This document shows positions 29,828 to 41,268 of a DNA stretch of 64,000 nt, in pieces (positions within the stretch are counted from its first letter, which is position 1; each line of letters starts with the position of its first letter). Under the pieces are notes generated by a model. The model did not search any database. It was not told the origin of the DNA and saw nothing but the letters and a program-made list of their open reading frames with translations. Position numbers and translations under genes: made by a program. This DNA is from Burkholderiaceae bacterium (GTDB lineage Bacteria; Pseudomonadota; Gammaproteobacteria; Burkholderiales; Burkholderiaceae_B). Location of the stretch: NCBI GenBank assembly GCA_021208885.1, contig JAJOJF010000048.1, positions 1-64,000 on the forward strand, given 5' to 3'.

Positions 29828-32158
29828 ATGGTTGAACTAACCATTGATGGCAAGAATGTAGAAGTGCCTGAGGGCAGTATGGTGATGCATGCTGCGCACA
29901 AGTTGGGTATCTATGTGCCACATTTCTGCTATCACAAGAAGCTTTCGATCGCAGCCAACTGCCGCATGTGTTTGGTCGAGGTTGAAAAAGCGCCCAAAGC
30001 GTTGCCCGCGTGCGCCACGCCAGCCACCAACGGCATGATTGTGCATACCTGTTCCGAGAAAGCGATCGCTGCACAGAAGTCGGTGATGGAGTTCTTGCTG
30101 ATCAACCATCCGCTTGATTGTCCGATCTGCGACCAGGGCGGCGAATGCCAGCTGCAAGATTTGGCGGTTGGTTACGGTGGTTCAGCTTCACGCTACGAAG
30201 AAGAAAAGCGCGTGGTGTTCCACAAGGATTTGGGCCCGTTGGTGTCGGCCGAAGAAATGTCACGCTGTATTCATTGCACCCGCTGCGTGCGATTCGGTCA
30301 GGAAATTGCCGGTGTGATGGAACTCGGCATGCTCAATCGCGGTGAGCATTCGGAGATCACGACATTTGTGGGTCGTTCGATTGAGTCTGAGCTCTCAGGC
30401 AACATGATCGACATTTGTCCGGTCGGTGCGCTGACTTCCAAGCCGTTCCGTTATTCGGCCAGAACCTGGGAGTTGGCGCGTCGCAAGTCGGTGTCACCGC
30501 ATGACAGCTTGGGTGCCAATCTGGTTGTGCAGGTCAAGCGTGACGAAGTGATGCGTATTGTCCCGTTTGAGAACGAAGACATCAACGAGTGCTGGATCAG
30601 CGATCGTGATCGTTTTGCGTACGAGGGCTTGCGCGAGGATCGTCTTGAGTCGCCTATGATCAAGGGCGACGACGGTGTTTGGCGTGAGGCAAGCTGGGCT
30701 GATGCGCTGCAGGCTGTTGCACAGGGTTTGGCGAACGTTCGTGAAACCATGGGCGCGTCACAGATTGGTTTTATTGGTTCAGAGCAGTGCACCCTAGAAG
30801 AACTCTCGCTGTTGTCGCGATTGGCGCACGGTGTTGGGTCACCAAACATTGATGCGCGGGCTCGCTTGACTGACCCCAATTGGGATGCCGCTCTTGAGGG
30901 CGTACCGTCACTTGGCATGCCGATTGCCGAGTTGGACAATCTGGATCGTGTTCTGGTTGTGGGCTCATTTATGCGGGCTGACCATCCGCTGATGACGCAA
31001 CGTCTGCGTCAGGCTGCTAAACGCGGCACGCAGGTTAGCAGCATTGACTTGGCTGCAGACGATCTGTTGTTGCCATTGTATGGGCGCATGACTGTTGCAC
31101 CGGCTGCGGTGGACCGTGCACTGGCTGAGGTCGCTGTGGCACTTGCCGCTCTCAAAGGAGTTGATGCACCGGCTGCACTGGCTGATGTGGTTGCTTCTGA
31201 CGAGGCTACCCGTATCGCCCAGAGTTTGGCGTCAGGACAAAACGTCGCGGTCTTGTTGGGCAACGCCGCTGCGCACGCCCGTAATGCTTCGCAGCTGGCA
31301 GCCAACGCGCGCTGGATTGCTGAGCAGGCTGGAGGCAAGTTTGGTTTCCTGACCCCGGGCGCCAATACTGTCGGTGTTTATTTGGCTAATGCTTTGCCGG
31401 CTCAGGGTGGCAAGATGGTCAACCAGATGTTGGAGCAGCCACTGGCAGCGTATGTCGTCGTCAACCTAGAGCCCAAGTTCGACACGGCATTAGGGCACTT
31501 GGCAGTTGACAGCTTGCGTGCTTCGAAATTCGCTGTTGCGTTGACGCCTTATCAGTCAGCCGCGCAAGATTGGGCGCATGTCATGTTGCCGATTGGCCCG
31601 TATACCGAGACCTCTGGTACGTTTGTCAATGCCGAGGGCACACCGCAAAGCTTCAAGGCCACCGTGCCGCCGCACGCACAGAGCCGCCCCGGCTGGAAAG
31701 TGCTGCGCGTGCTGGGTAATTTACTGAAACTGCCAGAGTTCGATGAAGAGTCATCGGAAGCGGTGCGTGACGCAGTGTTGACTGGCGGTATTGCGTCCAA
31801 GCTCAGCAATGGCATTAAGACGCCCGTTGGACTATCTAAGGCCGATGGCCGTGATGGCTTGCAGCGTATCGCTGATGTGGCCATTTATCGTTCTGATGCT
31901 ATCGTGCGCCGCGCGCATGCCTTGCAGCAAACCAAAGCGTCTGAGGCACCGGCTGCCCGTATCCACCCTGAAACGCTGACTAGTCTGGGACTTGCCGATT
32001 GTGCCAACGTGAAACTGCGTTCAGGAACTGGTGAGACTGTCGTGTCGGTGCGCGCTGATGCATCAGTGCCGGCCAATTGCGTACGTTTGCCAGTCGGGTT
32101 TGAGTCTTCGGCGGCGCTGGGTTCGGTTCAGTCAGTCTTGCAAATGGAGCGTGCCTGA
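29828..32158 (+). CDS. nuoG: NADH-quinone oxidoreductase subunit G
   Basis: [28 protein letters not shown]..., molybdopterin-oxidoreductase-like C-terminus. Confidence 0.96.
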   Translation: MVELTIDGKNVEVPEGSMVMHAAHKLGIYVPHFCYHKKLSIAANCRMCLVEVEKAPKALPACATPATNGMIVHTCSEKAIAAQKSVMEFLLINHPLDCPICDQGGECQLQDLAVGYGGSASRYEEEKRVVFHKDLGPLVSAEEMSRCIHCTRCVRFGQEIAGVMELGMLNRGEHSEITTFVGRSIESELSGNMIDICPVGALTSKPFRYSARTWELARRKSVSPHDSLGANLVVQVKRDEVMRIVPFENEDINECWISDRDRFAYEGLREDRLESPMIKGDDGVWREASWADALQAVAQGLANVRETMGASQIGFIGSEQCTLEELSLLSRLAHGVGSPNIDARARLTDPNWDAALEGVPSLGMPIAELDNLDRVLVVGSFMRADHPLMTQRLRQAAKRGTQVSSIDLAADDLLLPLYGRMTVAPAAVDRALAEVAVALAALKGVDAPAALADVVASDEATRIAQSLASGQNVAVLLGNAAAHARNASQLAANARWIAEQAGGKFGFLTPGANTVGVYLANALPAQGGKMVNQMLEQPLAAYVVVNLEPKFDTALGHLAVDSLRASKFAVALTPYQSAAQDWAHVMLPIGPYTETSGTFVNAEGTPQSFKATVPPHAQSRPGWKVLRVLGNLLKLPEFDEESSEAVRDAVLTGGIASKLSNGIKTPVGLSKADGRDGLQRIADVAIYRSDAIVRRAHALQQTKASEAPAARIHPETLTSLGLADCANVKLRSGTGETVVSVRADASVPANCVRLPVGFESSAALGSVQSVLQMERA

Positions 32159-33231
32159 TGGACTTGCTCAATGTCATTAACCAGTTTGGTACCGATCTCA
32201 TCGGCCCGACCCCCTGGCTGGTGGTCTGGACGCTCATCAAGATCATTGTGATTGCATTGCCGGTCATCATTTCTGTTGCTTACCTGACGTATTGGGAGCG
32301 CAAGATGATCGGTTTCATGCATGTTCGCCTTGGACCAAACCGTGTCGGTTTTAGAGGGGCGCTACAACCGTTTGCCGATGTATTGAAACTTCTGACGAAG
32401 GAAGTGATTGTTCCAAGTCAGGCCAATAAGATTCTGTTTATCTTGGCGCCTGTGGTCGTTTTGATGCCGGCGCTGGCAGCTTGGGCGGTTGTGCCGTTTG
32501 GACCCGAGGTGGTTTTAGCGGACGTTAATGCTGGTCTGCTGTACATCATGGCGATTACCTCCATTGGCGTGTACGGTGTGATCGTCGCCGGTTGGGCATC
32601 GAACTCGAAGTACGCATTTCTGGCTGCCATGCGTGCATCAGCTCAGATGATTTCTTATGAGCTGGCAATTGGCTTTGTGTTGGTCACAGTATTGCTCGTG
32701 TCTGGCAGCTTGAACATGTCGGAGATCGTCAACGTTCAGAACCGCGGCTACTTCGCTGACATGGGATTGACGTTCCTCTCCTGGAACTGGTTGCCATTGT
32801 TGCCGCTATTTGTGATTTATGTCGTCTCGGCTGTCGCTGAAACAAACCGTCACCCGTTCGACGTGGTGGAAGGTGAATCCGAGATCGTGGCTGGCCACAT
32901 GGTTGAATACTCAGGCATGGCGTTTGCTCTGTTTTTCTTGGGTGAATACGCCAATATGATTTTGTTGTCTTGTTTGGCTTCGATCATGTTCCTGGGCGGT
33001 TGGGCGCCACCTGTTGATATCGCCATCCTGCACTGGATTCCGGGATGGTTGTGGTTGGGCATCAAGACCTTCTGTGTGGTGTCCCTATTTATCTGGTTCA
33101 GGGCTTCCTTCCCACGTTATCGCTATGACCAGATCATGCGTCTGGGCTGGAAAATCTTTATTCCACTGACCGGTGTCTGGTTGGTGGTGGTGGCGATCTG
33201 GATGCAGACGCCGTTCAATATCTGGGACTGA
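32158..33231 (+). CDS. nuoH: NADH-quinone oxidoreductase subunit H
   Basis: [65 protein letters not shown]. Confidence 0.97.
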   Translation: MDLLNVINQFGTDLIGPTPWLVVWTLIKIIVIALPVIISVAYLTYWERKMIGFMHVRLGPNRVGFRGALQPFADVLKLLTKEVIVPSQANKILFILAPVVVLMPALAAWAVVPFGPEVVLADVNAGLLYIMAITSIGVYGVIVAGWASNSKYAFLAAMRASAQMISYELAIGFVLVTVLLVSGSLNMSEIVNVQNRGYFADMGLTFLSWNWLPLLPLFVIYVVSAVAETNRHPFDVVEGESEIVAGHMVEYSGMAFALFFLGEYANMILLSCLASIMFLGGWAPPVDIAILHWIPGWLWLGIKTFCVVSLFIWFRASFPRYRYDQIMRLGWKIFIPLTGVWLVVVAIWMQTPFNIWD

Positions 33232-33259
33232 GCGCGGACCAAAGGCAAAGAGGCAAGCG

Positions 33260-33748
33260 ATGGAAGCGATCAAGGATTTTTTTGGGAGTTTGATGCTCTT
33301 GGAATTGCTCAAGGGCATGAAGCTGACCGGCAAGTATTTTTTTAAGCGCAAGATCACTTTGCGCTACCCCTATGAGAAAACGCCGATGTCGCCACGTTTT
33401 CGTGGCTTGCACGCGTTGCGTCGCTATCCCAATGGGGAGGAGCGTTGCATTGCTTGCAAGCTTTGCGAAGCGGTTTGTCCTGCGCTAGCGATCACGATTG
33501 AGTCAGCTGTTCGTGAAGACGGCACGCGCCGCACCACGCGCTATGACATTGATTTAACCAAGTGCATTTTCTGTGGGTTCTGTGAGGAAAGTTGCCCGGT
33601 TGATTCGATTGTGGAAACCCATATTCACGAGTATCACGGTGAGAAGCGTGGCGATCTGTACTTCACCAAGGATATGTTGTTGGCCGTTGGCGATCGCTAC
33701 GAAACCGAGATTGCACGCAACCGTGCCGCTGATGCACCTTATCGTTAA
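33260..33748 (+). CDS. nuoI: NADH-quinone oxidoreductase subunit I
   Basis: Two 4Fe-4S motifs [13 protein letters not shown] and [19 protein letters not shown]. Confidence 0.97.
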   Translation: MEAIKDFFGSLMLLELLKGMKLTGKYFFKRKITLRYPYEKTPMSPRFRGLHALRRYPNGEERCIACKLCEAVCPALAITIESAVREDGTRRTTRYDIDLTKCIFCGFCEESCPVDSIVETHIHEYHGEKRGDLYFTKDMLLAVGDRYETEIARNRAADAPYR

Positions 33749-33765
33749 TGGACTGACGACCTGAG

Positions 33766-34386
33766 ATGAATTTCACCACTGTCCTTTTTTACATTCTAGC
33801 TACCGTGCTGGTCGTTGCTGCCTTTCGGGTGGTTACTGCCAAGAGCCCAATCACCGCGGTGTTGTTTTTGATTTTGGCGTTTGCCAATGCCGCGATGCTG
33901 TGGATGCTTCTTGGCGCTGAGTATCTGTCGCTGCTGCTAGTGCTCGTTTATGTGGGCGCGGTGATGGTGTTGTTCTTGTTTGTCGTGATGATGCTCGACG
34001 TGAAGATGGAAGTACTCCGTGAGGGTATGCGACGCTATTTGCCCCTGGGTTTGGTGATCGGTTTGATCATGGTTGCCGAAATGTCGTTTGTCCTAATGCA
34101 ATCCTGGGGTAATGTTGGCCCCGCCGCTGAAATGGCGAGTGACTACAACAACGCCCGTGCCCTTGGTGAGCTGATGTACACCGAGTACATCTATGCGGTC
34201 GAGGTGGGCGCCGTCATTTTGCTGGTTGGCATGATCGCAGCGATTTCCCTGACCCTGCGGCGTCGTAAAGATGTGAAATATAACAATCCAGGTGCTGCGG
34301 TGCGCGTCAAAGCCAAAGACCGTGTGCGCTTGGTTGATCTGAAGCCGCAAGCACCTGTTAACGCCAAATCGGAAGAGAAGTCGTAA
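33766..34386 (+). CDS. nuoJ: NADH-quinone oxidoreductase subunit J
   Basis: [31 protein letters not shown]. Confidence 0.97.
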   Translation: MNFTTVLFYILATVLVVAAFRVVTAKSPITAVLFLILAFANAAMLWMLLGAEYLSLLLVLVYVGAVMVLFLFVVMMLDVKMEVLREGMRRYLPLGLVIGLIMVAEMSFVLMQSWGNVGPAAEMASDYNNARALGELMYTEYIYAVEVGAVILLVGMIAAISLTLRRRKDVKYNNPGAAVRVKAKDRVRLVDLKPQAPVNAKSEEKS

Positions 34387-34694
34387 TGGAACTGACCCTG
34401 ACTCATTTTTTGGTGCTAGGTGCCATTCTGTTTGCGATTGGTGTATTTGGCATTTTTTTGAATCGTCGTAATTTGATCGTGCTCTTGATGTCGATCGAAT
34501 TGATGCTCTTGGCGGTGAACATGAATTTTGTGGCGTTTTCAACTTGGATGGGTGACGCCGCGGGCCAAGTGTTTGTGTTTTTTATCTTGACGGTGGCAGC
34601 TGCAGAAGCTGCGATCGGTTTGGCAATTCTGGTGTTGCTGTTTCGTAATGTCAGCAGCATTAACGTTGACGACCTCGACCGCCTGAAGGGTTAA
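34386..34694 (+). CDS. nuoK: NADH-quinone oxidoreductase subunit K
   Basis: [33 protein letters not shown]. Confidence 0.97.
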   Translation: MELTLTHFLVLGAILFAIGVFGIFLNRRNLIVLLMSIELMLLAVNMNFVAFSTWMGDAAGQVFVFFILTVAAAEAAIGLAILVLLFRNVSSINVDDLDRLKG

Positions 34695-34749
34695 TCCGCA
34701 GAGCTAAAGAACCGATTAAATAAAGCGAAAGCTACAGAAGAACTTACTT

Positions 34750-36753
34750 ATGTCTAGCGTACCTTCTATATACCTCATCATTGCCTTGGCACCATTACTC
34801 GGTGCCGTGCTGGCGGGCCTATTCGGCACGGGCTTTCTCGGTCGGCCCATTAGCCGCTTCATGGCGCACCGAATCACGATTGCTTTGGTGGCCGTGTCAG
34901 CAGTGTTGTCCGTCTATGTGTTGTATGACGTGGTTCAGGGTAATACCTTCGAGGGTACCTGGTACGTTTGGAGCATGATCGGTGACATCAAGCTTGAAAT
35001 TGGCTTTTTGATCGACCCACTCTCGGCGCTCATGATGGTGGTTGTGACCTCGGTGTCACTGATGGTTCACATCTACAGCATTGGCTACATGGCTGATGAT
35101 GATGGTTACGAGCGATTCTTTGCCTACATCTCGCTTTTCACTTTCTCGATGCTGATGTTGGTCATGGCCAACAACATGCTGCAACTTTTCTTTGGTTGGG
35201 AAGCTGTTGGTCTGGTCTCGTATCTCTTGATTGGTTTTTACTTCAAACGTGAGACGGCGATATTTGCCAACATGAAGGCATTTCTGATCAACCGGGTTGG
35301 CGACTTTGGCTTCGTGTTGGGCATTGGTTTGTTGTTCGCGTACGCAGGGTCACTGAACTACGGTGAAGTATTTGCCAAGGCTGACGAGCTCTCGACACTG
35401 ACCTTGCCGGGCACCGACTGGATGCTGCTAACTGTCGCATGTATCTGCCTGTTCATTGGTGCGATGGGTAAATCGGCGCAGGTGCCTCTGCATTCATGGC
35501 TGCCTGACTCTATGGAAGGTCCGACACCGATTTCTGCTTTGATCCATGCTGCTACCATGGTGACTGCCGGTATTTTTATGGTGTCACGTTTCTCGCCCTT
35601 GTTTGAGTTCTCGGACACGGCGCTCTCGCTCATGATCGTGGTGGGTGGCCTTGGGGCCTTGTTCCTCGGCATCCTCGGTGTTGTGCAAAACGACATCAAG
35701 CGTGTCATTGCCTACTCTACGTTATCTCAGCTCGGTTACATGACCGTAGCCTTGGGAGCTTCGGCTTATTCGGTGGCCATCTTCCACATGATGACGCATG
35801 CGTTTTTTAAGGCGCTGTTGTTCTTGGCCGCCGGGTCTGTGATCATGGCCGTGCACCACAATCAGGACATTCGCTATATGGGTGGCCTGCGCAAGTACAT
35901 GCCGATCACCTACATCACGTTCTTGATTGGCGGACTGTCGTTGTCGGCGTTCCCGTTTTTTTCAGGCTTCTATTCTAAAGAGCACATCATTGAAGCAGCG
36001 GGTGCAGCCGGTGTGTGGGGTGCGAACTTTGCCTACATTTGCGTGCTGTTAGGCGCGTTTGTGACGGCGCTCTATACGTTCCGTGTCTTCTTTGTGGTGT
36101 TCCACGGTGAAGAGCGCTATGACCAGGCACCGCATGATGACGAACATGGTCATGATGAACACGCTCATAGCGGTAAGCCCCATGAAACGCCTTGGGTGGT
36201 GACATTGCCTTTGAGCCTGTTGGCCATCCCATCGGTGATTGCGGGCGCCATGTTTGTGAACCCGCTGCTGTTTGGTGACTTTTTCAATTACCTGAATTCA
36301 GTGCAGCACACGGGGCACGATGCCATGCGTGATCTGGCTTCAACCTGGCACGGTTGGTTTGCATACGGACTGCACGCCTTCGTGACCTTGCCGTTCTATC
36401 TGGCACTCGCTGGTGGTTTGACTGCATGGTATTGCTACGTGGTAAATCCGAAGGCGCCGGCAGCGATTGCTAAGTCTTTGTCATTTCTTAAGCCCTTGCT
36501 CGACAACAAGTTTTACTTCGACTGGTTCAACGAGCAGGTCATCTCGCGCGCTGCGCGCTGGTTTGGCAACATGCTTTGGACTAAGGCTGATGAGGGCATT
36601 ATTGATGGCGGCATGGTTAATGGCTCAGCCAAAGTCGTGGGTGTATTTGCTGCGATCAGCCGCCGGCTCCAGTCCGGTTACATCTATCACTATGCATTTG
36701 TCATGATCATTGGTCTGATGGGTCTTATTACTTTTATCTTGGTAACTAAATGA
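34750..36753 (+). CDS. nuoL: NADH-quinone oxidoreductase subunit L
   Basis: ND5-type antiporter-like subunit; SWLPDSMEGPTPISALIHAATMVTAGIFMV. Confidence 0.97.
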   Translation: MSSVPSIYLIIALAPLLGAVLAGLFGTGFLGRPISRFMAHRITIALVAVSAVLSVYVLYDVVQGNTFEGTWYVWSMIGDIKLEIGFLIDPLSALMMVVVTSVSLMVHIYSIGYMADDDGYERFFAYISLFTFSMLMLVMANNMLQLFFGWEAVGLVSYLLIGFYFKRETAIFANMKAFLINRVGDFGFVLGIGLLFAYAGSLNYGEVFAKADELSTLTLPGTDWMLLTVACICLFIGAMGKSAQVPLHSWLPDSMEGPTPISALIHAATMVTAGIFMVSRFSPLFEFSDTALSLMIVVGGLGALFLGILGVVQNDIKRVIAYSTLSQLGYMTVALGASAYSVAIFHMMTHAFFKALLFLAAGSVIMAVHHNQDIRYMGGLRKYMPITYITFLIGGLSLSAFPFFSGFYSKEHIIEAAGAAGVWGANFAYICVLLGAFVTALYTFRVFFVVFHGEERYDQAPHDDEHGHDEHAHSGKPHETPWVVTLPLSLLAIPSVIAGAMFVNPLLFGDFFNYLNSVQHTGHDAMRDLASTWHGWFAYGLHAFVTLPFYLALAGGLTAWYCYVVNPKAPAAIAKSLSFLKPLLDNKFYFDWFNEQVISRAARWFGNMLWTKADEGIIDGGMVNGSAKVVGVFAAISRRLQSGYIYHYAFVMIIGLMGLITFILVTK

Positions 36754-38249
36754 TGGCAGGCGAAATAGCATCCTCTCCTATTCCGTGGTTGACGCTTGCG
36801 ATCTTTGTTCCAATCGTTGCCGGTTTGATTCTGCTTGCGGTCGGCCGTGACGACCGACCGGAATTCACTCGCTCCCTGGCCTTGGCAGGTGCGTTAGCTG
36901 GTTTGTTGGTAACCATTCCGCTCTATACCGGATTTGACTCAACGACGGCCGCCATGCAGTTTGTCGAAAAGGTTGAGTGGATCCGTGCCTTTCCGGTCTA
37001 CTATCACTTGGGCATTGACGGCATCTCACTGTGGTTTGTGATCTTGACGGCATTTATCACGTTGATTGTGGTGATTGCCGGTTGGCAGGTGATTACCTAC
37101 CGTATCGCCCAGTACATGGCAGCATTTCTCATCATGTCGGGTCTCATGGTGGGTGTGTTTGCAGCACTTGATGGATTGCTGTTTTATATCTTCTTTGAAG
37201 CAACCCTGATTCCGATGTATATCATCATCGGTGTTTGGGGAGGCCCGAATCGGGTCTACGCTGCGTTTAAGTTCTTCCTGTACACGTTGTTGGGTTCGCT
37301 CCTGACATTGGTGGCCTTTATTTATCTCTGGCAAGCCTCTGGCACCTTCAACATTCTCTATTGGCATCAGTTGCCACTGACGCACCAGGAGCAGGTATTG
37401 ATCTTCCTGGCATTGTTGGCCGCCTTTGCAGTCAAGGTGCCGATGTGGCCGGTGCATACCTGGTTGCCAGATGCTCACCCCGAGGCGCCGACGGGTGGTT
37501 CAGTGGTGCTAGCTGCCATCATGTTGAAACTTGGCGCCTACGGTTTCTTGCGTTTCTCATTGCCGATTGCACCGGATGCATCGCATAGCTTGTCCGGGCT
37601 CATGATTGCTTTGTCGCTGATTGCAGTGATCTACATCGGGTTTGTGGCGATGGTGCAAAAGGACATGAAAAAGCTGGTGGCCTACTCATCGATTGCACAC
37701 ATGGGGTTTGTTACGCTGGGGTTCTTCATCTTCAACATGGCAGGTATCGAAGGCGGCATCATTCAAATGGTGTCGCACGGTTTCGTGTCTGGCGCCATGT
37801 TCCTGTGTATCGGTGTGTTGTATGACCGCATGCACACCCATGAGATCAAGGACTTTGGGGGCGTGATTAATCGCATGCCCAAGTTTGTGACTTTCTTTGT
37901 CCTGTTCTCCATGGCCAATGCTGGCTTGCCTGGCACCAGTGGATTTATTGGTGAGTTTATGGTTATTTTGGGCGCGGTCCAATATGACTTTGTGATTGGC
38001 TTGTTGGCTGCAACTGCTTTGATCCTGGGTGCTGCGTACTCGCTCTGGATGGTCAAGCGCGTCGCTTTTGGTCCGGTGGCCAACGAAGAAGTTAACAAGC
38101 TGACCGATATCACCGGTCGTGAGTTTCTGATTCTGGGTGTGATGGCCGTGATGGTGCTCTATATGGGCATCCACCCCAAACCATTTACTGATGTGATGCA
38201 TGTCTCGGTGCAAGCCTTGCTTGATCACATCGCTATTTCCAAACTGTAA
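36750..38249 (+). CDS. nuoM: NADH-quinone oxidoreductase subunit M
   Basis: ND4-type: TWLPDAHPEAPTGGSVVLAAIMLKLGAYGFLRF. Confidence 0.97.
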   Translation: MMAGEIASSPIPWLTLAIFVPIVAGLILLAVGRDDRPEFTRSLALAGALAGLLVTIPLYTGFDSTTAAMQFVEKVEWIRAFPVYYHLGIDGISLWFVILTAFITLIVVIAGWQVITYRIAQYMAAFLIMSGLMVGVFAALDGLLFYIFFEATLIPMYIIIGVWGGPNRVYAAFKFFLYTLLGSLLTLVAFIYLWQASGTFNILYWHQLPLTHQEQVLIFLALLAAFAVKVPMWPVHTWLPDAHPEAPTGGSVVLAAIMLKLGAYGFLRFSLPIAPDASHSLSGLMIALSLIAVIYIGFVAMVQKDMKKLVAYSSIAHMGFVTLGFFIFNMAGIEGGIIQMVSHGFVSGAMFLCIGVLYDRMHTHEIKDFGGVINRMPKFVTFFVLFSMANAGLPGTSGFIGEFMVILGAVQYDFVIGLLAATALILGAAYSLWMVKRVAFGPVANEEVNKLTDITGREFLILGVMAVMVLYMGIHPKPFTDVMHVSVQALLDHIAISKL

Positions 38250-38255
38250 GCCGCC

Positions 38256-39734
38256 ATGATGGAATCACAATTCAACTTCGCCCTTGTTCTGCCAGAGATT
38301 GTTTTGCTGGTGGCGGCCATGGCCATTCTGTTAATCGACGCGTTCTCCAATGATCCGCGTCGCACACTTGCCTATGCATTGTCCAATGCGACGCTCGTGC
38401 TTGTCTTTGTTCTGTCAGCTTGGCAATGGATGAACGGTGTCAGTGGCACGGGCTTCTACAGTATGGTGGTGGTCGATAATCTGTCTCACTTCCTGAAACT
38501 GGTTTCGTATGTGGCAGTGTTTGCGACCTTGGTTTATGGTCGGGAGTACATTCAGAGCCGTGATATGTTGCGCGGGGGTGAGTTCTACGTGCTCGTGCTT
38601 CTGGCGCTCTTGGGTCAGATGGTGATGATCTCGGCTGGCAATCTCATGGCGATTTACCTCGGTCTAGAGCTTATGTCGCTTGCCATGTACGCACTGGTTG
38701 CATTGCGACGCGACCATGAGCGTTCGACCGAAGCTGCGATGAAGTATTTTGTGTTGGGATCGCTGGCATCGGGTTTCTTGCTCTATGGTATGTCGATGGT
38801 CTATGGCGCGACCGGTTCGTTAGATCTGTCAGTGATTGGCGCCCGTGTTGAGTCGGGTGGCATGGAAATGGCGCTGGTGTTTGGCTTGGTGTTCCTGGTG
38901 TCAGGCTTGGCATTCAAGTTGGGTGCCGTGCCGTTCCACATGTGGGTGCCCGACGTCTATTCCGGCGCGCCAACTGCCGTGACCCTGGTGTTGGCTGCTG
39001 CGCCCAAGCTTGCAGCGTTTGCAATCACGCTACGTCTGCTCGTCACTGGCCTCGGTGACCTGACAATCGACTGGCAGCCGATGCTAACTATTCTGGCTGT
39101 ATTGTCGCTTGTTGTTGGTAACTTGACTGCCATCATGCAGTCGAATTTCAAGCGCATGCTGGCCTATTCGACCATTGCGCACATGGGTTTTGTGTTGCTT
39201 GGGCTTGCTTCTGGCTCGACGGAGGGATCGCTGCAGGTAAACGCCAGCGCCTATGGCTCGTCTTTGTTTTACATGGTCACCTACGTGTTGACCACACTGG
39301 GCAGCTTCGGTGTCATCATGTTGATGTCGCGCGAAGGGTTTGAATGTGAGACTATCGAAGACTTAAAGGGACTCAACCGTAAGAGTCCCCTGTTGGCTGG
39401 TGTTTTGTTGGTCATCATGTTCTCACTTGCGGGCATTCCACCACTGGTCGGTTTTTATGCCAAGCTGATGGTGCTGCAAGCAGTGATTCAGTCCGGCATG
39501 GTGTGGTTGGCCGTGTTGGCCGTGATCTTTTCCCTGATCGGTGCTTTTTACTACTTGCGGGTCGTTAAGGTGGTGTATTTCGATGAGCCTTCGCCTGATC
39601 AGATTCAGGTTCATGGTGTTGCGACCGTGCCGGCTTCGATGTTGACTGTCAACGTTGTCCTGATACTGCTACTGGGTATCTTGCCTGGCGGCTTGATGGA
39701 TATGTGTATCAACGCTATTCTGACATCGTTTTAA
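38256..39734 (+). CDS. nuoN: NADH-quinone oxidoreductase subunit N
   Basis: ND2-type: [31 protein letters not shown]. Confidence 0.97.
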   Translation: MMESQFNFALVLPEIVLLVAAMAILLIDAFSNDPRRTLAYALSNATLVLVFVLSAWQWMNGVSGTGFYSMVVVDNLSHFLKLVSYVAVFATLVYGREYIQSRDMLRGGEFYVLVLLALLGQMVMISAGNLMAIYLGLELMSLAMYALVALRRDHERSTEAAMKYFVLGSLASGFLLYGMSMVYGATGSLDLSVIGARVESGGMEMALVFGLVFLVSGLAFKLGAVPFHMWVPDVYSGAPTAVTLVLAAAPKLAAFAITLRLLVTGLGDLTIDWQPMLTILAVLSLVVGNLTAIMQSNFKRMLAYSTIAHMGFVLLGLASGSTEGSLQVNASAYGSSLFYMVTYVLTTLGSFGVIMLMSREGFECETIEDLKGLNRKSPLLAGVLLVIMFSLAGIPPLVGFYAKLMVLQAVIQSGMVWLAVLAVIFSLIGAFYYLRVVKVVYFDEPSPDQIQVHGVATVPASMLTVNVVLILLLGILPGGLMDMCINAILTSF

Positions 39735-39753
39735 AGCGGTCTGAGGATTAAGC

Positions 39754-40059
39754 GTGGTTAGTCAAAGCGTTGCTGTCTGGATTTTGATTGCGTTGGCAGT
39801 GGCCGCTGCCAACTTGCCGTTTATCTCGGAGCGCGTGTTGGCACTCATGCCGATTAAAACCTGGGTTAAAAAACCCGCCTGGGCATTGATTGTTGAGTTC
39901 CTCGGTCTGTTCGTTGTCATCGGCTTGGTGGGTTATGCCTTTGAGACTGCGCTAGTCAACCCTTTCCCGCGCGGCTGGGAATTTTATGTCACTGCGCTTT
40001 GCATCTTCCTGGTGCTAGCCTTTCCCGGGTTTGTGTATCGGTATTTGTTGAAGAAGTGA
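39754..40059 (+). CDS. DUF2818 family membrane protein
   Basis: 101-aa membrane ORF directly after nuoN; this family is commonly found there in Burkholderiales. Confidence 0.85.
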   Translation: MVSQSVAVWILIALAVAAANLPFISERVLALMPIKTWVKKPAWALIVEFLGLFVVIGLVGYAFETALVNPFPRGWEFYVTALCIFLVLAFPGFVYRYLLKK

Positions 40060-40092
40060 TGAGAAGATAGTGGACTCAAACGCTATCTCGTA

Positions 40093-40303
40093 ATGACACT
40101 GGAAGAGGCAGCACTGCTGGTTGTTTCTCACCCCTAATTGATCGGTCTATTAGAAAAAGGCGACATTTCTTGTTGAATTGAAGAGGGTGAGTTTCGTGTA
40201 AGTCGCGACGAACTGGTTGCTCATAAGACTCACATCGACGTTGCCCGCCGAAAAACTCGATAAGTTGGCAGAAGAAGCACAAAAGCTAAACCTGGGGTAC
40301 TAG
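40093..40303 (+). pseudogene. Decayed excisionase-type HTH antitoxin (partner of PIN toxins in intact systems)
   Basis: Manual translation MTLEEAALLVVSHP*LIGLLEKGDISC*IEEGEFRVSRDELVAHKTHIDVARR then, after a frameshift, KLDKLAEEAQKLNLGY*. Matches the family layout (TTQEAA.LL.VSRP.LV.LLE.GEIP...RV...DL.A.........LDELA.EAQELGLGY). Confidence 0.72.
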
Positions 40304-40364
40304 TTCCAACGCTTCGTTGTGAGTTTTGGTGAAACTCAGGTCTTGACGCAAACCCGCTAACCAA

Positions 40365-41225
40365 TCACGCCTGCGCGAACCAGTTCAACACTGCATCAAG
40401 CGGGCTGTGGTTGAGTGCGAACCTGGCTTGCGCCTGCACCACCGGCTTTGCACGATAGGCAACGGCATAGTGGGCGCTTGCCAACATCTTCAAGTCATTA
40501 GCACCATCGCCAATCGCAATAATGTGTTCAGGCTTGGCGTTTAACCGTTTGGCCAAGTCTGCTAAAAGATCCGCCTTGCCCTGTGCGTCGATGATGGGGC
40601 CAGTGACGCGTCCAGTGAGCTTGCCTTGACCGTCAGTCTCAAGCACGTTGGCATGTGCTACATCGAGCCTCAGACGCTCTTTTAGGCGATTGGTAAAAAA
40701 GGTAAAGCCACCGGATACCAGCATGGTTTTAATGCCGGCTTGTTGGGCAGAGCGGATCAGGTTCTCGGCACCTGGGTTTAGTTCTAAACGTTCATCGTAG
40801 ACCCGCTCGAGCACGGACTGATCCAGACCTTCGAGGTAACCGACCCGAAGGCGCAGGCTATCGGCAAACTCGGTGATTTCACCGCGCATGGATCGTTCGG
40901 TAATTGAGGCGACCTCAGCCTTAAGTCCCGCAAACGCGGCGATCTCGTCAATGCATTCTATATTGATCAAGGTCGAGTCCATGTCCATGACCAGAATCTT
41001 GCAATCAGAGAGCTTGGCGTTTGCATCCACAAACGCGATGTCGGCTTTCTTCTCAATCGCCCAGCCGGCGATGAGCTCACAATTGTCCTCGCTTTGAGTG
41101 ACGTCCAACAGCCGTGCGGCTGATTTGCTGATCCACTGGACCCCATTGGCTTCGACTAGCGCAGCAGCCTGATCGATCAGGGACAGGTCTAAGGCAGGGG
41201 ATTGAACGATCAGGTTGGTGGTCAT
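40365..41225 (-). CDS. serB: Phosphoserine phosphatase
   Basis: HAD motif VMDMDSTLINIECIDEIA and AIGDGANDLKML; start set at 41225 (MTTNLIVQSPALD). Confidence 0.95.
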   Translation of the reverse strand: MTTNLIVQSPALDLSLIDQAAALVEANGVQWISKSAARLLDVTQSEDNCELIAGWAIEKKADIAFVDANAKLSDCKILVMDMDSTLINIECIDEIAAFAGLKAEVASITERSMRGEITEFADSLRLRVGYLEGLDQSVLERVYDERLELNPGAENLIRSAQQAGIKTMLVSGGFTFFTNRLKERLRLDVAHANVLETDGQGKLTGRVTGPIIDAQGKADLLADLAKRLNAKPEHIIAIGDGANDLKMLASAHYAVAYRAKPVVQAQARFALNHSPLDAVLNWFAQA

Positions 41226-41268
41226 GGTGGGTTTCCAGGTATCGGTTTCCAGATGTGGGCGTCCAGAA

